Source: Pseudomonas wuhanensis
GTDB taxonomy: Bacteria > Pseudomonadota > Gammaproteobacteria > Pseudomonadales > Pseudomonadaceae
Length of the DNA: 64,000 nucleotides
Assembly (NCBI RefSeq): GCF_030687395.1
Contig: NZ_CP117430.1
Span: forward strand, 806,001 to 870,000
Direction of reading: 5' to 3'
The position numbers and the translations under genes were made by a program. Positions 1 to 9,206 of this stretch are shown piece by piece; within the stretch, counting starts at the first letter, position 1, and the number at the start of each line of letters is the position of its first letter. The notes under the pieces were generated by a model. The model saw only the letters and a list, made by a program, of their open reading frames with translations. It had not been told where the DNA came from and searched no databases.

Positions 1-104
1 GCCTGTGGGCCGGTGCCGAGCAAAGCCGTTCGGCCAGCGCTGCACACCACAGCCCTGAGAACACCCATGAGCATTTCACCAAGCTCAACAAAGACCAGCA
101 ATAA
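1..104 (+). CDS. rsfS: Ribosome silencing factor RsfS, C-terminal end (partial)
   Basis: This is only the last 33 codons of a gene entering from the left edge; the first complete codon is at 3 and the stop is TAA at 102-104. The visible residues begin LWAGAEQSRS, which matches the end of Pseudomonas RsfS (Iojap/DUF143 family), and the tail is hydrophilic and His-rich. RsfS binds uL14 on the 50S subunit and blocks subunit joining in starved cells. The following rlmH starts 9 bp after the stop, the usual rsfS-rlmH pairing. The identification rests on a short tail plus synteny. Confidence 0.8.
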   Translation, partial: LWAGAEQSRSASAAHHSPENTHEHFTKLNKDQQ

Positions 105-113
105 GGGACCGCT

Positions 114-581
114 GTGCGACTGCGACTGATCGCCGTCGGTTCACGCATGCCCAAATGGGTGGAAGAAGGCTGGCATGAATATGCCAAGCGTCTTCCGTCC
201 GAGCTGGCGCTGGAACTGGTGGAAATTCCGCTCAACACCCGCGGCAAGAACGCCGACGTGGCGCGCTTTATCCGTCAGGAAGGCGAAGCCATGCTGGCGA
301 AGGTCGGGCCGAACGAGCGCATTGTCACCCTCGAAGTCCACGGCAAGCCCTGGAGCACCGAGCAACTGGCGGTTGAACTCGATCGCTGGCGGCTGGACTC
401 GCGCACGGTGAATTTCATGGTCGGCGGCCCCGAGGGGCTGTCGCCGGAAGTCTGTGCCCGGGCGGATCAACGCTGGTCGTTGTCGCCGTTGACGTTGCCG
501 CACCCATTGGTGCGGATTCTGATCGGCGAACAGCTGTATCGTGCCTGGACAGTCCTGTCCGGCCACCCTTACCACAAGTAG
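114..581 (+). CDS. rlmH: 23S rRNA (pseudouridine1915-N3)-methyltransferase RlmH
   Basis: RlmH is a small homodimeric SPOUT methyltransferase that uses SAM to methylate pseudouridine 1915 in helix 69 of 23S rRNA, acting on assembled 70S ribosomes. The 155-residue length is the family norm. The knotted SAM site is visible as GGPEGL near residues 104-109, and the C-terminus ends with the characteristic GEQLYRAW and HPYHK. The start is GTG at 114 with AAGGGA just upstream. It lies between rsfS and mrdA, and mrdA begins 10 bp after its stop, so the genes probably share a transcript. Confidence 0.95.
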   Translation: MRLRLIAVGSRMPKWVEEGWHEYAKRLPSELALELVEIPLNTRGKNADVARFIRQEGEAMLAKVGPNERIVTLEVHGKPWSTEQLAVELDRWRLDSRTVNFMVGGPEGLSPEVCARADQRWSLSPLTLPHPLVRILIGEQLYRAWTVLSGHPYHK

Positions 582-591
582 TTCTGCCCTC

Positions 592-2487
592 ATGCCCCAG
601 CCGATCCGCATCAAGGACCACGAAAAAGACGCCCGTCTGGTGCGTGGCCGCGTCGTGTTCGGGGCCATTGCAGTGGTGGCGCTGATTGGCGTGCTGATCG
701 CGCGGCTGTATTTCCTTCAGGTGATCCAGTACGAGTACCACTCGACCCTGTCGGAAAACAACCGCGTCCATGTGCAGCCGATTCCGCCGACTCGCGGGTT
801 GATCTTCGACCGCAATGGCGTGGTGGTGGCCGACAACCGGCCGAGCTTCAGCCTGAGCATGACCCGCGAACGCTCCGGCAACTGGCAGCAAGTGCTCGAC
901 GTGATCGTCGAGGTGCTCGAACTGACGCCCGAGGACCGGGTGATCTTCGAGAAACGCATGCGTCAGGGGCGCCGACCGTTTGAGCCGGTGCCAATCCTGT
1001 TTGAACTGACCGAAGAGCAGATCGCCCGCATCGCGGTGAACCAGTTCCGCCTGCCCGGTGTGGAAGTGGTCGCGCAGTTGGTGCGTCATTACCCGCAGGG
1101 CGCGCACTTTGCGCACTCGGTGGGTTACATGGGGCGGATCAACGAGAAAGAGCTGAAGTCGCTCGATCCGGTCAACTACAGCGGCACCCACCACATCGGC
1201 AAGACCGGCATCGAGCGCTTCTATGAGGCCGAGTTGCACGGCCAGGTGGGTTACGAGGAAGTCGAAACCAACGCACGAGGCCGCGTATTACGCGTGCTCA
1301 AGCGTACCGATCCGATTCCCGGCAAGGACATTGTCCTGAGCCTGGACATCAAATTGCAGGAAGCCGCCGAAGCCGCATTGGGCGGTCGCCGTGGCGCGGT
1401 GGTGGCGCTGGACCCGAAAACCGGCGAAGTGCTGGCGATGGTCAGTCAGCCGAGTTTCGACCCGAACCTGTTCGTCACCGGCATCAGCTTCAAAGCCTAT
1501 TCCGAGTTGCGCGATTCCATCGATCGGCCACTGTTCAACCGCGTGTTGCGCGGTCTGTACCCGCCGGGCTCGACGATTAAACCGGCGGTAGCGATTGCGG
1601 GCCTGGATGCGGGCGTGGTCACGGCGTCGTCCCGGGTCTACGACCCCGGTTACTACCAACTGCCCAACTACGATCACAAATACCGTAACTGGAACCGTAC
1701 GGGCGACGGTTATGTGGATCTGGATACGGCGATCATGCGGTCCAACGACACCTACTTCTATGACCTGGCGCACAAGCTGGGGATTGATCGGTTGTCGGCC
1801 TACATGAGCAAATTCGGCATTGGCCAGAAGGTCTCCCTCGACATGTTCGAAGAGTCGCCGGGATTGATGCCGACCCGGGAATGGAAGCGCGCGACCCGTC
1901 GTCAGGCCTGGTACCCGGGCGAAACGCTGATTCTCGGGATCGGTCAGGGCTATATGCAGTCCACTCCGTTGCAGTTGGCCCAGGCCACGGCGCTGGTGGC
2001 CAACAAAGGTGTCTGGAATCGTCCGCATTTGGCCAAGACCCTCGAAGGTGCGAAGCCGGTGGACGAAAATCCGATGCCCGATATTATCCTGCGCGACCCG
2101 TCGGACTGGACCAAGGTCAACCACGGTATGCAGCAGGTGATGCACGGTGCTCGCGGTACCGCGCGCAAGGCCGCGATCGGTTCGCAATACCGGATCGCCG
2201 GCAAAAGTGGTACGGCTCAGGTGGTCGCGATCAAGCAAGGCGAGAAGTACGACCGCTCCAAGGTTCAGGAACGCCACCGCGACCACGCCTTGTTCGTCGG
2301 CTTCGCGCCGGCCGAAAACCCGAAAATCGTAGTGTCGGTGATGGTCGAGAACGGCGAGTCCGGCTCCGGCGTCGCCGCGCCTGTGGTGCGTCAAGTCATG
2401 GACGCCTGGCTCCTGGACCAGGATGGCCGACTGAAAGCCGAATACGCCAGCCCTATCAGTGCGGAGGCTACGGCCCGTGAAGAGTAA
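592..2487 (+). CDS. mrdA: Penicillin-binding protein 2 (elongasome D,D-transpeptidase)
   Basis: This is the class B PBP that cross-links peptidoglycan during cell elongation together with RodA. The 631-residue protein has an N-terminal membrane anchor (about residues 20-42), a PBP dimer/pedestal domain, and a transpeptidase domain with all three motifs: SxxK as S327-T-I-K330, SxN as S384-N-D, and KSGT at 538-541. The start ATG at 592 is chosen over an upstream in-frame start at 541, which would overlap rlmH and add a non-homologous leader. rodA follows with an 11-bp overlap, indicating translational coupling. It is a beta-lactam target (mecillinam-type). Confidence 0.95.
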   Translation: MPQPIRIKDHEKDARLVRGRVVFGAIAVVALIGVLIARLYFLQVIQYEYHSTLSENNRVHVQPIPPTRGLIFDRNGVVVADNRPSFSLSMTRERSGNWQQVLDVIVEVLELTPEDRVIFEKRMRQGRRPFEPVPILFELTEEQIARIAVNQFRLPGVEVVAQLVRHYPQGAHFAHSVGYMGRINEKELKSLDPVNYSGTHHIGKTGIERFYEAELHGQVGYEEVETNARGRVLRVLKRTDPIPGKDIVLSLDIKLQEAAEAALGGRRGAVVALDPKTGEVLAMVSQPSFDPNLFVTGISFKAYSELRDSIDRPLFNRVLRGLYPPGSTIKPAVAIAGLDAGVVTASSRVYDPGYYQLPNYDHKYRNWNRTGDGYVDLDTAIMRSNDTYFYDLAHKLGIDRLSAYMSKFGIGQKVSLDMFEESPGLMPTREWKRATRRQAWYPGETLILGIGQGYMQSTPLQLAQATALVANKGVWNRPHLAKTLEGAKPVDENPMPDIILRDPSDWTKVNHGMQQVMHGARGTARKAAIGSQYRIAGKSGTAQVVAIKQGEKYDRSKVQERHRDHALFVGFAPAENPKIVVSVMVENGESGSGVAAPVVRQVMDAWLLDQDGRLKAEYASPISAEATAREE

Positions 2488-3622
2488 TTTCGATCGCATC
2501 CTCTCCAGCGAGGACGTGATGCGTCGCCGTGCGACGCTGTTGCAACGCATGCACATCGACGGCCCGTTGCTGATCCTGCTGTTGACCCTCGCGGCCGGCA
2601 GCCTGTTCGTGCTGTATTCGGCCAGCGGCAAAAGCTGGGATCTGCTGGCCAAGCAAGCCACTTCCTTCGGCATCGGCCTGGTGTCGATGATCGTCATCGC
2701 CCAGTTCGAGCCGCGCTTCATGGCCCGTTGGGTGCCGGTCGGTTATGTGATCGGTGTGTTGTTGCTGGTGGTGGTGGATGTCATGGGCCACAACGCCATG
2801 GGGGCCACGCGCTGGATCAACATTCCCGGGGTGATCCGCTTCCAGCCCTCGGAATTCATGAAGATCCTGATGCCGGCAACCATCGCCTGGTACCTGGCCA
2901 AGCGCTCCTTGCCGCCACAGCTCAAGCATGTGGGCGTCAGTCTGTTTCTGATCGGGTTGCCATTCATCCTGATCGTGCGTCAGCCCGACCTCGGCACTTC
3001 GCTGCTTATTCTCGCCGGTGGTGCGTTCGTGCTGTTCATGGGCGGCCTGCGCTGGCGCTGGATTCTCAGCGTGATCGCCGCGGCTGTGCCGGTGGCTGTC
3101 GGCATGTGGTACTTCATCATGCACGACTACCAGAAGCAGCGAATCCTGACCTTCCTCGACCCAGAGAGCGATCCGCTGGGCACGGGCTGGAACATCATTC
3201 AGTCGAAAGCCGCCATTGGTTCCGGCGGCGTGTTCGGCAAAGGCTGGTTGCTTGGCACTCAGTCGCACCTGGACTTCCTGCCGGAAAGCCACACCGACTT
3301 CATTATTGCGGTGCTGGGCGAAGAATTTGGCTTGGTGGGCATCTGCGCACTGTTGCTGATTTACCTGCTGTTGATTGGTCGCGGGCTGGTGATAACCGCC
3401 CAGGCGCAGACGTTGTTCGGCAAATTGCTCGCGGGCAGCCTGACCATGACGTTTTTTGTTTACGTTTTCGTCAACATCGGTATGGTCAGTGGCCTGTTGC
3501 CGGTTGTGGGGGTGCCGTTGCCGTTCATTAGCTACGGAGGAACTTCGCTGGTGACGCTACTGTCAGCGTTTGGGGTTTTGATGTCGATCCATACCCATCG
3601 TAAGTGGATCGCACAGGTTTGA
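2477..3622 (+). CDS. rodA: Rod shape-determining SEDS glycosyltransferase RodA
   Basis: RodA is the SEDS-family peptidoglycan polymerase that works with PBP2 in the elongasome. The 381-residue protein is almost entirely membrane-embedded, with about ten hydrophobic spans. It carries the family signatures HTDFIIAVLGEEFG in the large extracytoplasmic loop region and VPLPFISYGGTS near the end. I chose GTG at 2477 because GGAGG lies 9 bp upstream inside the end of mrdA; the earlier GTG at 2459 would precede that ribosome binding site. It overlaps mrdA by 11 bp. Confidence 0.94.
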   Translation: MKSNFDRILSSEDVMRRRATLLQRMHIDGPLLILLLTLAAGSLFVLYSASGKSWDLLAKQATSFGIGLVSMIVIAQFEPRFMARWVPVGYVIGVLLLVVVDVMGHNAMGATRWINIPGVIRFQPSEFMKILMPATIAWYLAKRSLPPQLKHVGVSLFLIGLPFILIVRQPDLGTSLLILAGGAFVLFMGGLRWRWILSVIAAAVPVAVGMWYFIMHDYQKQRILTFLDPESDPLGTGWNIIQSKAAIGSGGVFGKGWLLGTQSHLDFLPESHTDFIIAVLGEEFGLVGICALLLIYLLLIGRGLVITAQAQTLFGKLLAGSLTMTFFVYVFVNIGMVSGLLPVVGVPLPFISYGGTSLVTLLSAFGVLMSIHTHRKWIAQV

Positions 3623-3639
3623 ATAAGGTGAAGATTTCA

Positions 3640-4650
3640 ATGCAAGTAATGCGTGGCTGGGCGACTCGATACGCACCGTGGGTCGGCCTGGTAAGCATCC
3701 TTGGTACCGCGCAGCAAGCGTGGGCCGGCGATTACGAAGGCTCGCCCCAGGTGGCCGAGTTCGTCGGTGAAATGACCCGCGACTATGGCTTTGCCGGTGA
3801 ACAGCTGATGGGCGTGTTCCGCGAAGCCGAGCGCAAGCAGTCGATTCTGGACGCGATCTCCAAGCCCGCCGAACGGGTTAAACAGTGGAAAGAATATCGC
3901 CCGATGTTCATCACCGATGCGCGCATCGCCCGTGGTGTGGACTTCTGGCGTCAGCACGAAGCGGTCCTGGCTCGTGCCGAGCAGGAATACGGCGTGCCGG
4001 CGCAGGTGATCGTCTCGATCATCGGCGTCGAGACCTTCTTTGGTCGCAATACCGGTAATTTTCGGGTGATCGATGCCTTGTCGACCCTGGGTTTCGACTA
4101 TCCTCCCCGTGCCGAATTCTTCCGCAAGGAATTGCGTGAATTCTTGCTGCTGGCCCGCGAGGAGCAGGTTGATCCGTTGACCCTCAAAGGCTCCTACGCC
4201 GGGGCCATGGGTTTGCCGCAGTTCATGCCGAGCAGTTTTCGCGCCTATGCGGTGGATTTCGACGGTGACGGCCACATTAATATCTGGAACAACCCGGACG
4301 ATGCCATCGGCAGCGTCGCCAGTTATTTCAAGCGTCACGGCTGGGTCGCCGGTGAACCTGTGGTCAGCCGCGCCGATGTGCGTGGCGATCAGGTAGACGA
4401 GGGTTTGACCGCAGGCATCGAGCCGACGAAAACCGTCGGGGAGTTGCGGGTGCTGGGCTGGTCGAGTCATGATGCGCTGCGCGATGATATGCCGGTCACG
4501 GCTTTCCGCCTGGAAGGTGACAATGGCCCTGAATACTGGATGGGCCTGACGAATTTTTACGCAATCACGCGTTATAACCGCAGCGTGATGTACGCCATGG
4601 CCGTACATCAACTGTCTGAACAGCTGGTCCAAGCACGGGGCGTCAAGTAA
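3640..4650 (+). CDS. mltB: Lytic murein transglycosylase B family (SltB1-like)
   Basis: This family 3 lytic transglycosylase cleaves the MurNAc-GlcNAc bond and forms 1,6-anhydroMurNAc in the periplasm. The 336-residue protein begins with a signal peptide ending near AWAG and has no lipobox, so it is likely soluble, as for SltB1 of P. aeruginosa. The catalytic glutamate is E131 in GVETFFG, followed by the Ca-binding-like loop DFDGDGHINIW. ATG at 3640 is preceded by AAGGTGA; upstream GTG/TTG codons would spoil the signal peptide. It sits between rodA and rlpA, both acting in elongation and septal wall metabolism, and its stop overlaps the rlpA start (TAATG). Confidence 0.9.
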   Translation: MQVMRGWATRYAPWVGLVSILGTAQQAWAGDYEGSPQVAEFVGEMTRDYGFAGEQLMGVFREAERKQSILDAISKPAERVKQWKEYRPMFITDARIARGVDFWRQHEAVLARAEQEYGVPAQVIVSIIGVETFFGRNTGNFRVIDALSTLGFDYPPRAEFFRKELREFLLLAREEQVDPLTLKGSYAGAMGLPQFMPSSFRAYAVDFDGDGHINIWNNPDDAIGSVASYFKRHGWVAGEPVVSRADVRGDQVDEGLTAGIEPTKTVGELRVLGWSSHDALRDDMPVTAFRLEGDNGPEYWMGLTNFYAITRYNRSVMYAMAVHQLSEQLVQARGVK

Positions 4651-5660
4651 TGCGGGCATTGCCTATGAATAAACCCCTGAAGCTCATGGCATTCGCCGCG
4701 TTGACGGTTCTGGTCGCCAGTTGTTCGACCAGCCGCGCGCCGGCTCAGAAGTCCCCGACCGCCGTTCGTTCGGCGCCTGGCCTCGATATCAACCGGGCTC
4801 ACAAGGATGGCGCGCCTTGGTGGGACGTTGATGTTTCGCGTATTCCGGATGCCACGCCGACTTTGCACAGCGGTCCTTACAAAGCCAACCCGTATACGGT
4901 GTTAGGCAAGACTTATTTCCCGCAGCAGGAATCCAAGACCTACGTAGCCTCGGGCACGGCATCCTGGTATGGCACCAAGTTCCATGGTCAGAACACCGCC
5001 AACGGCGAAGTCTATGACCTGTATGGCATGAGCGCCGCCCACAAGACATTGCCACTGCCAAGTTACGTTCGGGTGACTAACCTGGACAACAACAAGGCTG
5101 TGATCCTGCGGGTCAACGACCGCGGCCCGTTCTATTCGGACCGGATCATCGACTTGTCCTACGCGGCCGCCAAGAAGCTCGGCTACGCTGAAACCGGCAC
5201 GGCGCGGGTCAAGGTCGAAGGCATCGACCCGCAGCAATGGTGGGCAGCCAAAGGCCGCCCGGCACCGTTGATGCTTAACGAGCCGAAAGTCGCGCAAAAT
5301 AGCGCCCCGGTGATGACGGCATCGGCCGGCACCGTCGAGCAATGGACACCACCGCCGCAGCAGCACGCCGCGGCCGTTGTGCCCGTGCAGATCGATGCAA
5401 AAAAAAACGCTTCTGTACCAGCCTCTGGCCAGTATCTGCAGGTGGGCGCGTTCGCCAACCCGGACGCTGCAGAACTCCTGAGATCGAAGCTCAGCGGGAT
5501 GGTGAGCGCTCCAGTGTTCATCAGCTCGATCGTGCGTAACCAACAGACACTGCATCGGGTGCGCCTGGGGCCGATCGGCTCGGCGGGTGAAATCCAGCAG
5601 GTGCAGAACAGCGTGCGGCTGGCCAATCTCGGTTCGCCGAGCCTGGTCAGCGCCGAGTAA
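4650..5660 (+). CDS. rlpA: Septal ring lytic transglycosylase lipoprotein RlpA
   Basis: RlpA is an outer-membrane lipoprotein that cleaves denuded (peptide-free) glycan and helps daughter-cell separation in Pseudomonas. The 336 residues show a lipobox VASC, a double-psi beta-barrel domain (about residues 88-185, with ASWYGTKFHGQNTANGE and RVNDRGPF), a low-complexity linker, and a C-terminal SPOR domain (about 258-335, starting QYLQVGAFANPDAAELL) that binds denuded septal glycan. Two starts are possible: ATG 4650, overlapping the mltB stop, and ATG 4665, which gives a tidier signal peptide; I kept 4650 for the coupling. An AAAAAAAA run at 5399-5406 in the linker is a possible slippage site. 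Confidence 0.92.
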   Translation: MRALPMNKPLKLMAFAALTVLVASCSTSRAPAQKSPTAVRSAPGLDINRAHKDGAPWWDVDVSRIPDATPTLHSGPYKANPYTVLGKTYFPQQESKTYVASGTASWYGTKFHGQNTANGEVYDLYGMSAAHKTLPLPSYVRVTNLDNNKAVILRVNDRGPFYSDRIIDLSYAAAKKLGYAETGTARVKVEGIDPQQWWAAKGRPAPLMLNEPKVAQNSAPVMTASAGTVEQWTPPPQQHAAAVVPVQIDAKKNASVPASGQYLQVGAFANPDAAELLRSKLSGMVSAPVFISSIVRNQQTLHRVRLGPIGSAGEIQQVQNSVRLANLGSPSLVSAE

Positions 5661-5678
5661 TACCTGGTTCTTGTTTGA

Positions 5679-5708
5679 CGGTTCGCTTGCGGTTTGGGGG
5701 GCGAACCG
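5679..5708 (+). terminator. Stem-loop after rlpA
   Basis: An 8-bp stem CGGTTCGC/GCGAACCG with a 14-nt loop lies about 20 bp after the rlpA stop. No T-tract follows, so it may stabilise the rlpA mRNA 3' end or act as a weak terminator rather than a full intrinsic terminator. Confidence 0.4.
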
Positions 5709-5802
5709 GGTTGTTGGCTCGTTGAAGAACAAAAGCCCGGCAAGGGTTACAGAGTGAGCAACTGAACACGCGACGGCCCGTTAGGGGTTGTCTGATTAGT
5801 TT

Positions 5803-5816
5803 TGCCCGCGAGGGCA
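5803..5816 (+). promoter_or_regulatory. GNRA-loop hairpin in the dacA leader
   Basis: TGCCC-GCGA-GGGCA forms a short hairpin with a GNRA-type tetraloop 27 bp before the dacA start codon. It could affect ribosome access or mRNA stability; no known riboswitch fold is recognised. Confidence 0.3.
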
Positions 5817-5843
5817 GTTTCCATTAGCGATTTCGAGAGACGG

Positions 5844-7001
5844 ATGAACATCACCACCTTTGCCAAACGCCTGTGCCTGCTAGTCCCGCTGCTCCTCTCG
5901 CCTGCCGCTTTCGCGGTCGAGATGATGCCGTCGCCACCGCAACTGGCCGCCAAAGCCTACGTACTCATGGACGCCAGCAGCGGCAACGTGCTGGTAGAGA
6001 ACAACGGTGACCAGCGTCTGCCTCCGGCCAGCCTGACCAAGCTGATGACCGCGTACATCGCGACCCTGGAAATCCGTCGTGGCCAGATCGGCGAAAACGA
6101 TCCGGTGACCGTCAGCGAGAACGCCTGGCGTACCGGCGGTTCGCGGATGTTCATCAAGGTCGGCTCGCAAGTCACTGTCAGCGACCTGCTGCACGGCATC
6201 ATCATTCAGTCGGGTAACGACGCCAGTGTTGCGCTCGCCGAGCACATCGCCGGCAGCGAAGATGCGTTCGCCGACATGATGAACAAAACCGTGGCCGATC
6301 TGGGCATGACCAACAGCCACTTCATGAACCCGACCGGCCTGCCGAACCCTGAGCACTATTCGTCGGCTCACGACATGGCCGTGCTGGCCCGCGCGATCAT
6401 CCACGAAGACCCGGCTCACTACGCGATCTACTCGCAGAAAGAGTTCTTCTGGAACGGCATCAAGCAGCCTAACCGCAACCTGCTGCTGTGGCGTGACAAG
6501 ACTGTCGACGGTCTGAAAACCGGTCACACCGACGAAGCCGGCTACTGCATGGTGTCTTCGGCCGTGCGTGATGGCATGCGCCTGATCGCCGTGGTGTTTG
6601 GCACCAACAGCGAAGTGGCCCGTGCTGCTGAAACCCAGAAGCTGCTGACTTACGGTTTCCGCTTCTTCGAAACCCAGACTTTCTATCAGAAAGGCGCCGA
6701 GCTGGCTCAGGCACCTGTCTGGAAAGGCACCACCAATCAAGTCAAGGCCGGCCTGGCTCAAGACCTGACCATGACCCTGCCAAAAGGCCAGCTGAAAAAG
6801 CTCGCCGCCAGCATGACCATGACCCCGCAACTGGTCGCGCCAATCGCCAAGGGCGATGTGATCGGTAAAGTCGAAGTGAAACTGGACGACAAAGTGGTGC
6901 ACAGCGCCGACCTGATCGCTCTGGACGCAGTCGACGAGGGTGGTATCTTCCGCCGCATGTGGGATAGCATCCGTCTATTCTTCTACGGCTTGTTCAACTG
7001 A
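5844..7001 (+). CDS. dacA: D-alanyl-D-alanine carboxypeptidase, PBP5/6 type
   Basis: This periplasmic membrane-anchored low-molecular-weight PBP (called dacC at this position in P. aeruginosa, as I recall) removes the terminal D-Ala from pentapeptides. The 385-residue protein has a signal peptide ending AAFAVE, the motifs SxxK (S63-L-T-K66), SGN (123-125) and KTG (225-227), a C-terminal PBP5 beta domain, and an amphipathic C-terminal helix (about 370-385, RRMWDSIRLFFYGLFN) that binds the inner membrane. The start ATG at 5844 follows GAGAG. It belongs to the elongasome cluster but has its own 183-bp leader after rlpA, so it may have its own promoter. Confidence 0.95.
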   Translation: MNITTFAKRLCLLVPLLLSPAAFAVEMMPSPPQLAAKAYVLMDASSGNVLVENNGDQRLPPASLTKLMTAYIATLEIRRGQIGENDPVTVSENAWRTGGSRMFIKVGSQVTVSDLLHGIIIQSGNDASVALAEHIAGSEDAFADMMNKTVADLGMTNSHFMNPTGLPNPEHYSSAHDMAVLARAIIHEDPAHYAIYSQKEFFWNGIKQPNRNLLLWRDKTVDGLKTGHTDEAGYCMVSSAVRDGMRLIAVVFGTNSEVARAAETQKLLTYGFRFFETQTFYQKGAELAQAPVWKGTTNQVKAGLAQDLTMTLPKGQLKKLAASMTMTPQLVAPIAKGDVIGKVEVKLDDKVVHSADLIALDAVDEGGIFRRMWDSIRLFFYGLFN

Positions 7002-7017
7002 TAGTGTGCACCTGCAT

Positions 7018-7044
7018 GGCCCCGCGCTGATCCGGCGTGGGGCC
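7018..7044 (+). terminator. GC-rich stem-loop between dacA and ybeD
   Basis: GGCCCCGCGC/GCGTGGGGCC forms a 10-bp stem (one G-U pair) with a 7-nt loop 17 bp after dacA. The following bases (TTGCTGTC) are only weakly T-rich, so it probably acts as an attenuator that lets some transcription into ybeD-lipB-lipA. Confidence 0.5.
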
Positions 7045-7084
7045 TTGCTGTCGCCACGGCTTACGCTTACGAGGCCGTTACGCC

Positions 7085-7360
7085 ATGACCGATACCGAAG
7101 TAAAGGCGCCTAAGATCGAATTTCCCAATGTTGATTACCCGGTTAAGGTGATCAGCGATACGGGTGTAGGCAACAAAGACAAGATCATCGAGATCGTCAA
7201 GAAACACGCGACGATCAACCATGACCGCGTTGATGAACGCCAAAGCACCAACGGCAAGTACACCACGATTCAGTTGCACATCGTCGCCACCGACCAGGAC
7301 CAGCTGTACAACATCAACAGCGAACTGCGGGCTACCGGCTTCGTGCACATGGTGCTGTGA
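7085..7360 (+). CDS. ybeD: YbeD/DUF493 family protein
   Basis: This 91-residue DUF493 protein has an ACT-like ferredoxin fold; the fold is known from E. coli YbeD but the biochemical role is not settled. Conserved features are FPxxYPVKVI near the N-terminus and the C-terminal pattern [20 protein letters not shown] typical of the family. ATG at 7085 is chosen because the upstream in-frame codons at 7037 lie in the terminator-like region. Its stop overlaps the lipB start (GTGATG), so translation is coupled. Conserved placement between dacA and lipB suggests a link to lipoate metabolism or the cell wall, but this is inference. Confidence 0.88.
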   Translation: MTDTEVKAPKIEFPNVDYPVKVISDTGVGNKDKIIEIVKKHATINHDRVDERQSTNGKYTTIQLHIVATDQDQLYNINSELRATGFVHMVL

Positions 7361-8007
7361 TGCCTGGCACGCTGGGCTTTCGCGAACTCGGCCAGATGGC
7401 TTACGAGCCGGTCTGGCACGCCATGCAGCGCTTTACCAACGAACGCGGGAGCGATGTCGCCGACGAAATCTGGCTGGTGGAACATCCGCCGGTGTTCACC
7501 CAGGGCCAGGCCGGCAAGGCTGAGCATCTGCTGCTGCCGGGGGATATTCCGGTGGTGAAGGTCGACCGCGGTGGTCAGGTGACTTACCACGGTCCCGGCC
7601 AATTGGTGGCCTACCTGTTGCTGGACGTGCGCAAGCTGGGGTTCGGCGTGCGTGATCTGGTCAGTCGCATGGAACAATGCCTGATCGAGCTGCTGGCCAG
7701 CTACGGCGTGACCGCGGTGGCCAAGCCGGATGCGCCGGGTGTCTATGTCGATGGCGCGAAAATCGCTTCTCTGGGTCTGCGGATCCGCCACGGTTGCTCC
7801 TTTCATGGCTTGGCCTTGAACGTGGATATGAATCTGGAACCGTTTCGACGGATTAATCCCTGCGGCTACGCCGGGCTGGCAATGACCCAGCTGCGCGATC
7901 ACGCAGGACCGATTGAATTTGCCGAGGTAAGTGCCCGGCTGCGCGCGCAGCTCGTCAAACACCTCGACTATGCTGAGCAGACGACCCTAACGGGCGGAAT
8001 CGACTGA
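7360..8007 (+). CDS. lipB: Octanoyltransferase LipB
   Basis: LipB transfers octanoyl from octanoyl-ACP to the lipoyl domains of 2-oxoacid dehydrogenases and the glycine cleavage H protein, the first step of lipoate synthesis. The 215-residue protein has [12 protein letters not shown], the lysine in [10 protein letters not shown], and the catalytic cysteine in INPCGYAG that forms the thioester. ATG at 7360 overlaps the ybeD stop; a GTG one codon upstream is the alternative. lipA follows after 1 bp. Confidence 0.96.
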   Translation: MPGTLGFRELGQMAYEPVWHAMQRFTNERGSDVADEIWLVEHPPVFTQGQAGKAEHLLLPGDIPVVKVDRGGQVTYHGPGQLVAYLLLDVRKLGFGVRDLVSRMEQCLIELLASYGVTAVAKPDAPGVYVDGAKIASLGLRIRHGCSFHGLALNVDMNLEPFRRINPCGYAGLAMTQLRDHAGPIEFAEVSARLRAQLVKHLDYAEQTTLTGGID

Positions 8008-8008
8008 T

Positions 8009-9031
8009 ATGACTACTGATGCAGTGCAAACCATGATCCCGACGCTCGATGTCACCGAGCGTCCGGCCCCGCGTGCCAAGGTTGAAGCCGGCGTCAAGCT
8101 GCGCGGCGCCGAGAAGGTTGCACGCATCCCGGTGAAGATCATCCCGACCACTGAACTGCCGAAGAAACCCGACTGGATTCGCGTGCGCATCCCGGTTTCC
8201 CCGGAGGTCGACCGCATCAAGGCCCTGCTGCGTAAACACAAGCTGCACAGCGTTTGCGAAGAAGCGTCCTGCCCGAACCTGGGCGAGTGCTTCTCCGGCG
8301 GCACCGCGACCTTCATGATCATGGGTGACATTTGCACCCGTCGCTGCCCGTTCTGCGACGTCGGCCATGGTCGTCCGAAACCACTGGACGTCAACGAGCC
8401 GGAAAGCCTGGCCATTGCCATCGCCGACTTGAAGCTCAAGTACGTCGTAATCACTTCGGTAGACCGCGACGACCTGCGTGATGGCGGTGCCCAGCACTTT
8501 GCCGACTGCATCCGCGAAATCCGCAAGTTGTCGCCGAACGTTCAGCTCGAAACCCTGGTCCCGGACTACCGTGGCCGCATGGACGTCGCGCTGGAAATCA
8601 CCGCCGCCGAGCCGCCGGATGTGTTCAACCACAACCTGGAAACCGTGCCGCGCCTGTACAAGGCTGCGCGCCCGGGTTCGGATTACCAGTGGTCGCTGAC
8701 TCTGTTGCAACGCTTCAAGCAGATGATGCCGCACATTCCGACCAAGTCCGGTTTGATGCTGGGCCTGGGCGAAACCGACGAAGAAGTCATCGAAGTCATG
8801 AAGCGCATGCGCGAACACGACATCGACATGCTGACCCTGGGCCAGTACCTGCAACCGTCCCGCAGCCACTTGCCGGTCCAGCGCTTCGTGCACCCGGACA
8901 CCTTCGCCTGGTTTGCCGAGGAAGGTTACAAGATGGGCTTCAAGAACGTCGCTTCCGGTCCGCTGGTACGCTCCTCTTACCACGCCGACGAGCAGGCGAA
9001 ACTGGTCAAGGCCGAGCTGATGTCGTCCTGA
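8009..9031 (+). CDS. lipA: Lipoyl synthase LipA (radical SAM)
   Basis: LipA inserts two sulfur atoms into protein-bound octanoyl groups, consuming its auxiliary iron-sulfur cluster. The 340-residue protein has the auxiliary-cluster cysteines in [12 protein letters not shown] and the radical-SAM motif in [13 protein letters not shown]. The N-terminal extension of about 75 residues before the first cysteine is normal for Pseudomonas. It lies 1 bp after lipB and ends the operon at a strong terminator. Confidence 0.97.
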   Translation: MTTDAVQTMIPTLDVTERPAPRAKVEAGVKLRGAEKVARIPVKIIPTTELPKKPDWIRVRIPVSPEVDRIKALLRKHKLHSVCEEASCPNLGECFSGGTATFMIMGDICTRRCPFCDVGHGRPKPLDVNEPESLAIAIADLKLKYVVITSVDRDDLRDGGAQHFADCIREIRKLSPNVQLETLVPDYRGRMDVALEITAAEPPDVFNHNLETVPRLYKAARPGSDYQWSLTLLQRFKQMMPHIPTKSGLMLGLGETDEEVIEVMKRMREHDIDMLTLGQYLQPSRSHLPVQRFVHPDTFAWFAEEGYKMGFKNVASGPLVRSSYHADEQAKLVKAELMSS

Positions 9032-9046
9032 TCCTGTTGCGAGAGC

Positions 9047-9090
9047 AAAAAAGGCTCGCAAGGCTTCTCCGGCCTTGCGGGCCTTTTTTT
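9047..9090 (+). terminator. Rho-independent terminator of the ybeD-lipB-lipA unit
   Basis: A 16-bp stem (AAAAGGCTCGCAAGGC with GCCTTGCGGGCCTTTT, one G-U pair) and a 7-nt loop, followed by seven Ts, sits 15 bp after the lipA stop. It is a textbook intrinsic terminator. Confidence 0.92.
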
Positions 9091-9206
9091 AGCAGTGCCC
9101 ACGGCGATTACAGTCTTTTCCTGCAAACCGTGGTGCGATTGACCCTCTTCTGTTTATTCCCGTTCCTGACTACTGTGTGCTGAAGCGTTCACAGGGAGAA
9201 TCATGG

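Noticed and set aside
415..2721. Long minus-strand frames opposite rlmH, mrdA and rodA (for example 1288-2721)
   Set aside because: Codon-bias shadows of the conserved plus-strand genes.
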